From the NCBI GenBank assembly GCA_946811695.1, contig OX328126.1:1824771-1888770 (forward strand): 64,000 nucleotides of DNA, given 5' to 3'. Positions 38,984 through 47,778 of this stretch are shown here, piece by piece. This DNA comes from Gonocerus acuteangulatus (taxonomy: Eukaryota; Arthropoda; Insecta; Hemiptera; Coreidae). A program made the translations under genes and the position numbers. Each line of letters opens with the position of its first letter. Position 1 is the stretch's first letter. The notes under the pieces were generated by a model. That model was not told the DNA's origin, did no database searches, and saw only the letters and a program-made list of their open reading frames with translations.

Positions 38984-38986
<3 letters not shown>
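38388..38986 (-). mobile_element. Interspersed element, copy C (inverted, truncated)
   Basis: Its reverse complement is nearly identical to 32985-33590 of copy A, through the three C-run internal units up to the CAGACGTAGG landmark. It lacks the hairpin end beyond the TA tract, and at the other side it stops at a 30-T run. A and C are inverted about 5 kb apart and could pair. The 86-codon frame at 38586 has the same start as the minus frame at 33392 in copy A, and both are products of the repeat. Confidence 0.8.

Positions 38987-39016
<30 letters not shown>
38987..39016. repeat. Homopolymer T, 30 bases
   Basis: An uninterrupted T run exactly at the truncation point of copy C. It may be the poly(A) tail of an antisense retroposed insert or simple slippage. 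Confidence 0.9.
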
Positions 39017-39023
<7 letters not shown>

Positions 39024-39134
39024 ATCTAAATAGTATTGAAGAAGGAGCCTAAGAATAAAGAAAACCAGGCGATAATTAGTAGTAATTTTAGTCAGAAGTA
39101 TTTTGAATCATATCTACTATATATTTGTCAAATA

Positions 39135-40286
39135 CCACTCACTCACTCACTCACTCACTCACTCACTCATCTATCAACGCCCAGCCCAAGCCGCTCGACA
39201 GAAAATTTTGAAATTTTGCATGGACACTCCCTATATAACGTAGGCGCTCGCTAAGAAAGGATTTTTTGATATTCGTATTTTTAAGCATTTTTAGGGGGGT
39301 TTAAAGTTCGAGTTGGTTAGAGAAGGCAAGCCTAGGCAGCCTGCGTTGCTAGGACGATAAAGAACAGCTGTTACCTTACATTATCTATCTCATAGTTTTA
39401 TTTCTAATTGAGGTTAATTTCCACTATGATGGCAGACCTTGAATTACTAGAAATTGACTGTCCCTCATAGAGTTTTAATTGCGTTTCTTTTCTGCCTGTC
39501 CCCGTCAGATAGGCTTGCCATATTTTTGGAGAGTTAAACCGAGACACATTAATATGGGATGGGCATACCAGGGGAGGGGGGATAAAAAGAGTACAAATTA
39601 TAAGAAAAATGGTTGGTGAGTTTTAAGCCTAGCAAGTCACGGGAAGGGGGAATCCTAAACTGGTAGTCTACCCAAACCTTAAAAATAAGAACGGAACTTT
39701 TTTTGCTACTTGATTTTCTTAAAAAAATCTCTCAGCCAAATAGTAGTGTCTGGCAGCTGGCAGCGCTGGGCAGGTAGTTCCAGCGTTTTACAGTTAGATT
39801 ACTTCTCATTTCTTTAACACTGTGAGCAGTAGTAACAATGTTGATTGTAGAAAAGTAACCGATTTAAAAAAGATTCTTATAAACATGAATTCATTACTTT
39901 TTACATCTTACAGCCTTTTCCGGGACATTGATAAAACTGGGCGGGACACCGAAACAATAGCAAAATACCGGGACAGTCCCGGTCAAACCGTGATGTATGG
40001 CATATCCTTAGGTTTTCCAGGTGAGGTAATAATATCCGGAACCCTAGCACAGCCTCCTCGCCTATAACCTTGGTAATACTCGTAAATATATTGGCTGTTA
40101 CCATATGACTTCTTGGAAACATAAACTTTTAAATTTTAACGCCCATTGAATAAAATATAGTATGACGGGAACCGTGCTGTAATAAACTGCACAGAATTGT
40201 ATAGTAACGTAATTTTAATGAAACATTATTTAACGCAATAAAATAACTACTTATCTGCCGTGACGAAGCACGGGTATTCAGCTAGT
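39135..40286 (+). mobile_element. Candidate interspersed element from an (ACTC)n start to a CTAGT end
   Basis: It starts with about eight ACTC units (39137-39169), followed by ATCAACGCCCAGCCCAAGCC, a pattern I associate with the end of a common arthropod interspersed repeat. It finishes with GACGAAGCACGGG and TATTCAGCTAGTG. The last 135 bp or so reappear inverted at 61066-61210, which fixes the right end near 40286. No coding capacity was seen. Whether the two ends belong to one element is inference. Confidence 0.5.
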
Positions 40287-40374
40287 GACTTTATAATTCT
40301 GTTTAATAAATAACGATGGTGTTTATACATATTCCTTTTATACATATTTCAACCCTTCATGTATTATTAATATA

Positions 40375-40993
40375 TATTTGATGTTATTTTTTGTCGCTGG
40401 GATAGTATTTTTAGATGGAACGTCATTTTTCTCCAGCAGTGGTTCTCCTCACTTCTTCCCGGAATATTTCGATGGGTTCATCTCCATCTTCTTCAGCCAG
40501 GTGTTTGTTGTTTCTTCCTCGGTGGTTACCAAGCGAATGACATTTTTCTCGATCTCGGCGCCTTTTCTCCTTTCTAGCTCCAGTATCGGCGGACCAATGG
40601 TGTTGAAGCTCCCTCGTGTTAGTTGGGATACTGTCCGTTGGTAGCGCTGATGGGATTGCGTCTTTTTTTTCCTTCTATTTTCCTCGCCGTAAGGTATTAT
40701 ATGTTTGATGTTATTTTTCGCCACTGGGATGATATTTTTTCCCAACTAACCACGAGGGAGCTTCAACACCATTGGTCCGCCGATACTGGAGCTAGAAAGG
40801 AGAAAAGGCGCCCAGATCGAGAAAAATGTCATTCCCTCGGCAACCACCGAGGAAGAAACAACAAGTACCTGGCTGAAGAAGATGGAGATGAATCCATCGA
40901 AATATTCCGGGAAGAAGTGAGGAGGATTACCACTGCTGGAGAAAAATGACGTTCCATCTAAAAATACTATCCCAGCGACGAAAAATATCAAAT
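40375..40993. repeat. Fold-back copy of repeat family F
   Basis: The left arm (40375-40629) and right arm (40740-40993) are reverse complements of about 254 bp with few mismatches. A 110-bp loop contains a third, short restart of the same sequence (40707-40739) that breaks off where the right arm begins. The minus strand of the left arm and plus strand of the right arm hold a 60-80-codon open stretch rich in Lys and Glu, perhaps a relic of a retroelement frame. Its presence in two orientations and on both strands argues against a working gene. The restart-and-reverse structure suggests template switching. Confidence 0.8.
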
Positions 40994-42100
40994 TCAGATA
41001 AAAGATCCCAATCAGCTGTTCAAATATAGATAGCCCGAAACTAATGACGTATATTTCCATGCGAGATAATAAAAATCTGCCATACAGCAGAAAACTATTC
41101 GACCTTCTTGTTTCCCTGTTCAAATAGTAGATAGAAATGGGCGAGGTCAATATTGGAAGCGAAATACCTTTAGTAGTAACCTTATCACTGGGAGGTTTTC
41201 AATCGTTTGTTTATTACACTGTAAGGTTACTTTTTGTTAAGTTTTTATATTAAGTCTCATTTATTACTAATTATGTGAATATATCTGTAGGCCGGAGGTA
41301 AAGGACATCATTTCACACATTTATAATTAGTCAGGAGAGCCAATGTTCGATAACATTGAACTAGTAAAATATGATTCTTGGTTACTTATAGAAACGGTTT
41401 AGAGAATATGTTTCACATTGTTATTGGTATTGCTAGGTAATTGTAAGTATTGATCATAGTCAAACAGAACCAAGTCCTCCACATGGTGTCTTTTATCTCT
41501 AATGAAAACAGACAAGATTTTATTTATCACTGTCTTATCTTCGTTATTTATGGGAACAGGACATAGTGGTCTATACCATTATTATATGGATAGAAAACTC
41601 TACATTAAAAACATGTAGTTAAGTCAATTTCATAAAACAAATGTACATGGTGTCCTTTATCTCCGAGGTACACAAATGTTTCTTGTATTCGGCAGAATAT
41701 GAAGTTAGATGTAAATATTGCTATGCAAATGACCGAAAAGAACAGGAAATTGCTCTGAAAATCCGCGCATGCGCTGTTGGACTTTCCCATCCATTTGATC
41801 GGGCTATAAGATATAAGATTATTGATTTACTAACAAGATGACGATAGTCTCCGTTATTTATGAATTTAGTAATGCTATTCTTTTATTCTCGGTATATATT
41901 TGTGTTATTTCTGCCATTCTTGTGGTGTAAGGATAAGCTTACGATAATGTGTATAATTAGATAAAAGCTTTACTCCAGCTGGTTGTGATATTCTGAAATA
42001 AGGTTGGCCAACACGGAGTTCTAAGCCCAGGGGCTATTCAAGTATAGACTTTATTTAATAAATCTTTCACGATAAACCCATCCCTACTTTATCAACATAA
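40994..42100. other. Intergenic DNA
   Basis: No long frame or tandem repeat. CATGGTGTCYTTTATCTC occurs at 41481 and 41647, a possible short dispersed duplication. The two roughly 60-codon frames near 41605-41841 are antisense to each other and unsupported. Confidence 0.4.
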
Positions 42101-42400
42101 TTACTAATATACCCCCAGATTCGCCGAGAAACAAGCCAATCACTCTAGCCAAGTTGCAAATTACTAATATACCCCCAGATTCGCCGAGAAACCAGCCAAT
42201 CACTCTAGCCAAGTTGCAAATTACTAATATACCCCCAGATTCACCGAGAAACCAGCCAATCACTCTAGCCAAGTTGCAAATTACTAATATACCCCCAGAT
42301 TCGCCGAGAAACCAGCCAATCACTCTAGCCAAGTTGCAAATTACTAATATACCCCCAGATTCGCCGAGAAACCAGCCAATCACTCTAGCCAAGTTGCAAA
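42101..42400 (+). repeat. 60-bp minisatellite, 5 copies
   Basis: There are five units beginning TTACTAATATACCCCCAG, with only two or three substitutions among them. The period is 20 codons, so both strands are open throughout without meaning. It is followed by a T-rich run. Confidence 0.97.
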
Positions 42401-42762
42401 TTATTTTTTTTTTTTAATGATGTTTAATCGAATGTTATAATATGCGCGATCTAATCTATATATCCAAATAACCTTATAAATTGGAAGCATATTATCTCTT
42501 CAATCGCAGAAGTATTTGTATAATAAATTGAATCCAACCTATCTGCAGCATACTGTGTGTATATTACAGAAGGTCTTAGAGCCAATTCTTACCCTCTCAT
42601 AACTTTCAACCAGGTAAAGATAAAGTTATGAAATTTTACACAGGTATTATACTACTAGATGTGAGTAAAACTGGAAATTTTCATAATTCTACATTGAATA
42701 GTTTCTGAGATATAAGCGATCGAAAATCGGGATTTATAGGACTCACTGACTCATGAAAATTA
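42401..42762. other. AT-rich flank of the DNA transposon
   Basis: Non-coding. The last three bases (TTA, 42760-42762) are the left target-site duplication. Confidence 0.5.
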
Positions 42763-42874
42763 CACAGGTCTACAAAAATAATCTTTCTGAAATTTGATTT
42801 GATGATTTTGGTCAATCTCTATGCTCCTTGGCGTGCTGAAGCCGAACATGAGGTCAGTCCCTCTCTATCACGTA
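42763..42874 (+). repeat. Left terminal inverted repeat of the transposon
   Basis: It pairs with 45123-45224. Shared blocks are CACAGGTCTACAA, AATTTGATTTGATGATTTTG, GTGCTGA, GCCGA and CTCTATCACGTA. The left copy has about 11 extra bases after the first block. Confidence 0.85.
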
Positions 42875-43047
42875 AGGAAATTGTTCAATCTCAAGTAAGG
42901 GCAGAGGTACTACCATTAAAAGAAAACAGAATTGGCGAATAAGAGTTTTCATTTATTTCCATGATCTTTTAGTTATTTCAATGTTGTTTACTGTACAAAA
43001 TACATAAATGTGTAAAAATAACAGCTTCAGAATTAACAGTGGCATAT

Positions 43048-44759
43048 TTAGTTATTATTTTTATGAAAACGTATTTTTTTCTCTTGAAAATTTCTCCGTG
43101 TTCGTTTCCGGCTGTAGGACTCTTCAGATGATTCACGCTGCAGCATCCAACAATAGTCAGCCATCATGTTTACGTTCCATTTACCCTGATACCTACGTTC
43201 CATTTCCTGGATGTCCTGATGGAACCTTTCCCCTTGTTCTTCACTTACTTCCCCTAAGTTTTCCGGAAAATAGTCCGCATGCGAATGTAAGAAGTGAACC
43301 TTCAAACTCATGTTGCAACGTTGTAATTGAAATGCCTTCAACATGCGTTCCACGATACTTCTGTAGTTGGGATCCTTCACGTTACCAAGGAACTTCTCAA
43401 CAACATCTTTAAAAGAATTCCAAGCTTCCTTCTCCTTCTCATTCATGGTCTGAGTGAAATGTGGATCTGTGAAAAGTTTCCGAATATCTGGGCCTACAAA
43501 GATCCCCTCTTTTAGCTTTGCATCACTTAATCGTGGGAACTTGGAGCATAAGTACTTAAAACATTCACCTTCTTTATTGAGAGACTTTACGAATTGTTTT
43601 ATCAGCCCTAGCTTTATGTGTAGAGGAGGTAGCAGGATTTTGTCAGAAGGAACCAAACTTCTCCTAATTACATTTTTTTGGCCTGGCGACAGAGCTCCTC
43701 GTGATGGCCAGTCTTTGTTGTTCCAATGGGAATTTCTGTCTCGGCTATCCCATAAACATAAAAAACAAGGGAACTTGGTGTACCCTGATTGCTGACCTAA
43801 GAGCATGGTAAGTACTTTCAAAATCATTATAATGAATTCGTTCGAGAACTAATGACAAATTTTCGTATGTTTCTTTTAAATGTACCGAATGGCCAACTGG
43901 AACTGAAGCATAAGTATTGCCATTGTGCAACAAAACAGCCTTTAGACTTCGCTTTGATGAGTCTGTGAATAGACGCCAATGAATCGGGTCATATTGTATA
44001 CCAAATTGACCCATCACACCAAGAATGTCTTTGCAATAAATAAGATTCTCATCCAGAGCAAAGTAAGGAACAAAAACTGCTTCACGGTGTCGATACCATG
44101 AAAAAGAAGTGCCTGGCTGTAATAAATTTTTGTTTTTAAGACGGGAGCCAAGTAACTGAGCTGCATCTTTTGGAAGTCCAAGATCTCTCACTAAGTCGTT
44201 CAACTCCTGTTGAGAAATAAGCTGAGGTTCATCTTCTGAACTGCTTGCTTTGAACTCACTGTGTACTTCATCGCTCTACGACATACAGTCTTCTCTATTA
44301 GCTACCCTATCTATACTGCCCAAGTCACGAGGGGGCTGAGGAACTGTCAATCCAGGACCGTGTGGGTACCGGACGACTAGCAGATTCCACATTAGGGTAG
44401 TTAATGAGCTTATGATTTTTGGAATTATAGCCTTGAACATGACAATTACAAAAGTAACAGTCATTAACGTGGTTTTTTTGCTCCCTCCACATCATTGGGA
44501 TAGCAAATCCGAAAGATTTTAACTCTTCTTTGTACCATAAGCGAAGTTTTTCTACGCAGCTATGGCATACTTTGTGAGGAGCCCACACTTTATCTTGATC
44601 TCCTATTCTCAAGCCAAAATATGCATAATATACATTTTTGACAAAACCTGTTATATTTCGTTGGTATTTCTTAACTGTGTACTCACCACAGATAAAACAG
44701 AAGTAGTCTGGACTGGTAACACAACGACGATGAGAAATTTTGTCTAAATGCACTTTCAA
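43048..44759 (-). pseudogene. Broken transposase-like gene of an uncharacterised arthropod family
   Basis: Three collinear minus-strand segments make up one gene of about 560 codons without visible introns. Segment 1 starts at the ATG at 44759. It carries zinc-ligand pairs C21-x2-C24 and C65-x2-C68, a ZAD-like arrangement, then C101/C104/C106. Segment 2 (to about 43825) has DSSKRSLKAVLLHNG and HSVHLKETYE. Segment 3 (43827-43048) has PCFLCLWDSRD, PPLHIKLGL, EEQGERFHQDI and a basic tail ending in a stop. I recognise these blocks from uncharacterised proteins common in insects and spiders. Breaks: a 1-bp insertion near 44360-44366, an in-frame TAG at about 44274, and a frame-changing deletion near 43825 that removes several expected residues. 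The flanking inverted repeats make a transposase the likely role. Catalytic residues are not established. Confidence 0.85.
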
Positions 44760-45122
44760 ACCTTAAAATACGTTCTTAATCACTTTGACACAACTAAGAG
44801 ACCTCAGTGAATGTGTTCACTTCAGTTGATACTACTGAACTGAGAGAATGAACAGAAATTTAGCTCCAAGTTCCTGATACAAATCGTTTAGTTTCAGACG
44901 GTGACATCTGAGACCAAACAAGTACGTTCCTGTCTGAACAGGTCGTGCCTAGACACCCTCAGGCCTACAACATCTACTGAGGGAGTCATTGCCTACACCA
45001 CCTAATGAAAGATGTCTGTTTATAAAAAGAGAAATCGTTTGGAAAAAAAAAAAAACCTACTTCTTACCAAATTTATGTGTATAGCAGGTATATTATGTTC
45101 TGTGGATTTGAAAAAAAATCTG

Positions 45123-45224
45123 TACGTGATAGAGAAAAACGGACTTCATTCTCGGCCTCAGCACACCGAGAAACACAGAGATTAACCAAAATCATCAAAT
45201 CAAATTTTTGGTTGTAGACCTGTG
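45123..45224 (-). repeat. Right terminal inverted repeat of the transposon
   Basis: Reverse-complement partner of 42763-42874. It is followed immediately by TTA, the right target-site duplication. Confidence 0.85.
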
Positions 45225-45883
45225 TTATTAGGCACTTCCCATGATGCTAGAGACTTGAAATTTTGCAGGATGATAGATATTAGGGTGTTATTAAAGGCTA
45301 AAATCGAAGAATCCCAAAAGTTGAGGCGAGCTTTTGGTTTCATATTCTTCAGTTGTTGTCCTGTTTCAGATCCCTTGAGTGTAGGAAATTTTTTTTTCTC
45401 TTTGAACCAGCTTGTAATAGATTTTTCCTTTTTGCAACGAAAATAGGTTCTCATGAAGTATGAATTCAGTTTTAATGAATGTAAGTATAATTAGTGTTAT
45501 TATTTAAACAATTTATGATAAAGATTAAAGAAAAGACAGATTTGTCAATATGTCAACCAAAGCTATTGCAGCAATTGTAGGTCAAATTTTTCGTCCCTAT
45601 ATAAGGCGCAAGTTGTGAGATGTAGAAGCCACCGAGTGTAAGACCAGACACTCATATGGATGTTTATTACTGTTGACCACTCGTGTCACGTCAACAATCC
45701 TATCCCACTAGAGAAACAGGTCAAGTATCAAGTGCCGGTCTCAAGTGCCTCGGTGAGTGAATCACTTGAGTACTCTAACACACAGGAACCACTTACACAG
45801 GAGACATGTAGCCTTTTATACCATACAAGGAGTGTATGTACTTTCTCAGTTAGACTCAGGAGACACTCAAGCTACCAGTTGGA
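45225..45883. other. Intergenic DNA right of the transposon
   Basis: Frames near 45200-45446 on both strands and at 45660 are short and unsupported. See the promoter-like segment at 45597-45650. Confidence 0.4.
45597..45650 (+). promoter_or_regulatory. TATA-box-like core promoter, weak candidate
   Basis: CTATATAAGGCGC matches an RNA polymerase II TATA element with a GC-rich downstream edge. The start region would fall near 45628-45635. No gene or clear LTR follows, so it may be the promoter of a lost retroelement or chance. Confidence 0.25.
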
Positions 45884-46072
45884 GCACATGATAAAGTAAT
45901 GGCAATGTGGAGATATAAATAGCCGAAAAGAACAACAGTTACATACGCACATGATAAAGTAATGGCAATGTGGAGATATAAATAGCCAAAAGAACAACAG
46001 TTACATACGCACATGATAAAGTAATGGCAAAGTGGAGATATAAATAGCCGAAAAGAACAACAGTTACATACG
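45884..46072 (+). repeat. 63-bp minisatellite, 3 copies
   Basis: Units start GCACATGATAAAG at 45884, 45947 and 46009. The second unit has lost one base (GCCAAAAG for GCCGAAAAG). Apart from one further substitution the copies are identical. Confidence 0.95.
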
Positions 46073-46138
46073 CACATATGTGTCTGTTCTTATTAAAGTA
46101 ATTTATTTCTGCACTTTTTTTGGGAGTTAATGTGATCA

Positions 46139-46459
46139 GTATTATATTCCGGTCGCCTGATTTTCCCCTTTGTAGTAACCCATTAATAAATTAATTAAAG
46201 GCCTGGGGGCAGTGCCTGAAAGTATATTCCGGTCGCCTGATTTTCCCATTGTAGTAACCCATTAATAAATTAATTAAAGGCCTGGGGGCAGTGCCTGAAA
46301 GTATATTCCGGTCGCCTGATTTTCCCATTGTAGTAACCCATTAATAAATTAATTAAAGGCCTGGGGGCAGTGCCTGAAAGTATATTCCGGTCGCCTGATT
46401 TTCCCCTTTGTAGTAACCCATTAATAAATTAATTAAAGGCCTGGGGGCAGTGCCTGAAA
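46139..46459 (-). repeat. SINE-derived minisatellite, four 79-80-bp units
   Basis: TATTCCGGTCGCCTGATTTT recurs every 79-80 bp, four times. Read on the minus strand, each unit matches the body of the SINE at 34246: TTAATTNNTTTATTAATGGGT, AAAGGGGAAAAT and AGGCGACCGG. A fragment of a SINE has therefore been amplified in tandem. Outer units read CCCCTTTG and inner units CCCATTG, so the inner pair arose from each other. Confidence 0.85.
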
Positions 46460-46479
46460 TCATATGAAATCGAAAACGC

Positions 46480-46552
46480 AAGCGCTACGATATATTTCGG
46501 GCGAATTTCGTTCCAAACACCATGTTCCGATGAACGGGTTCTGCTGGTCTAA
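46480..46552 (+). repeat. Dispersed repeat fragment, partner of 57308-57370
   Basis: The pattern AAGCGYTACGAT, TTTCG, ATTTCG and the following GGTTCTGCTGGTCTAA aligns with 57308-57370. The latter part looks like a degenerate tRNA A box, so it may be the head of a second SINE type. Confidence 0.4.
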
Positions 46553-46627
46553 TAGGAACACCAACAACTCAAGGAATCCACATTCCTGTATAATGCAGTA
46601 CGACCACCGTCCGGCCAAATCAATGTC

Positions 46628-46629
<2 letters not shown>

Positions 46630-46682
<53 letters not shown>
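46630..46682. repeat. (TA)n microsatellite
   Basis: About 26 TA units. Confidence 0.95.
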
Positions 46683-46683
<1 letters not shown>

Positions 46684-47036
46684 AATTGGAAGGAAATTGT
46701 TATTTTCTACTCGGTACTTCCGGATTGTGTCATGAGGTCAACCTTATAAGCGGGTTTCCTACCTATGATGGGAGGGCTAGCTTGACAAAGGGATTTCCTA
46801 GCTAAGCTTGACAAAGGGGTTGAACATCATATGAAAACACCACACCGGTTTCGTACATCCAGCCTTGCTGTGTAGGTCTATAACTACATAGCTGCTGAAG
46901 GGATATGGAGAACTTGGTTCCTTAGAATCTGGAGTTGGTTTATGGCCGAAATACTAGGGCTGATTATTACAGCGACGACAATAAAATTCACTCCCTCTCA
47001 AAGGCCTAATTCAATCCAAGTCCTCCAAGACTAGCT
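46683..47036. other. Intergenic DNA
   Basis: No supportable gene. GCTTGACAAAGGG occurs twice within 50 bp (46780, 46805), a small duplication. Confidence 0.4.
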
Positions 47037-47102
47037 GGGGAGGGAGGGGAGGGGGAGGAGAGGGGGAGGGGTAGAACTCATTATACCAAACCCCCTCCCC
47101 CC
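47037..47102 (+). other. G-quadruplex-type tract followed by a C run
   Basis: 47037-47071 has at least five runs of four or more G separated by single A or short GA spacers, a strong G-quadruplex motif. Twelve mostly C bases follow at 47091-47102, so the strand could alternatively form a G/C hairpin. Confidence 0.7.
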
Positions 47103-47283
47103 AATTAATTCCGAAATCACAAACCCTTATCGTTCCATTCTACTAACATTATTGTTCTTCCTTTACATAGAAGGAGGTATTTCGATAAAGAAGAGAAGAT
47201 ATGAAACCTTTCACGCCGTATAGGATCTATCTTCAGGAGCTGAAACACATTTTTAAGTAATTATAAATCTTTATTGTAAATAA

Positions 47284-47424
47284 GGGTCGTGCCGAAGGTA
47301 CTGCATATGCTTAGCAGATCCATCAGCAAAGGGTCATGCCGAAGGTCCTGCATATGCTTAGCAGATCCCTCAGCAAAGGGTCATGCCGAAGGTCCTGCAT
47401 ATGCTTAGCAGATCCATCAGCCAA
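47284..47424 (+). repeat. 47-bp minisatellite, 3 copies
   Basis: Units begin GGGTCRTGCCGAAGGT at 47284, 47331 and 47378, with three substitutions overall. Confidence 0.95.
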
Positions 47425-47549
47425 TCTGCAATTCTTTCCTTGCAAATTATCACTTTTTATGGCTCTTTCCTACTAATTTTATTTTTCTCCTTACTCGAAT
47501 TTTTATCCTTTTTTGTTGGAAGAAAAAAACAAATCGAAAAAACGCCTAT

Positions 47550-47743
47550 AGAATCCAGATGATAAAATTAAATAAGATCAACCCAAAAAACTGAACGGGA
47601 ATGGCAAAATGTTTACACACCAAAGTTTAAAAGGTTCGAAACCTCACGTTATTGCTTCCGTTTAAAACTTTGGTGTGTAAACATTTTGCCATTCCCGTTC
47701 AGTTTTTTGGGTTGATCTTATTTAATTTTATCATCTGGATTCT
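47550..47743. repeat. Perfect 79-bp inverted repeat with a 36-bp loop
   Basis: 47550-47628 and 47665-47743 are exact reverse complements over all 79 bases, starting AGAATCCAGATG and ending CCAAAGTTT. The loop (47629-47664) is unrelated. Absence of any mismatch means recent origin or continued homogenisation. The right arm lies only about 35 bp before the 75-bp satellite. It could be a small transposon, a long hairpin RNA source or a template-switch product. Confidence 0.95.
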
Positions 47744-47778
47744 CATAAGTGCTAAGATGAAATACAAGACATGATACA

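Larger units (their letters stand above)
42763..45224 (-). mobile_element. Complete 2.46-kb DNA transposon with CACAGG termini and TTA target duplication
   Basis: Both ends start CACAGGTCTAC and form inverted repeats of roughly 100-112 bp. TTA directly precedes the left end and directly follows the right end. A single minus-strand gene (43048-44759) fills most of the interior, so the element was probably self-sufficient before the gene broke. Ends beginning CAC and a 3-bp duplication occur in CACTA/CMC-type elements, while a TTA duplication also fits PIF/Harbinger; the class is not settled. No second gene was seen. Confidence 0.8.

Noticed and set aside
40378..41150. Several frames of 88-134 codons on both strands
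   Set aside because: They mirror each other because they lie in the arms of a palindrome. No recognised domain.
42084..42417. Frames of 87 and 102 codons over the 60-bp minisatellite
   Set aside because: Same reason: antisense frames of equal quality and no coding context.
43008..43795. Plus-strand frames over the transposase-like gene
   Set aside because: Antisense shadows of the minus-strand coding sequence.
45541..45900. A complete LTR
   Set aside because: A TATA-like element is present, but no second copy, defined TG/CA ends, primer site or polyprotein was found.
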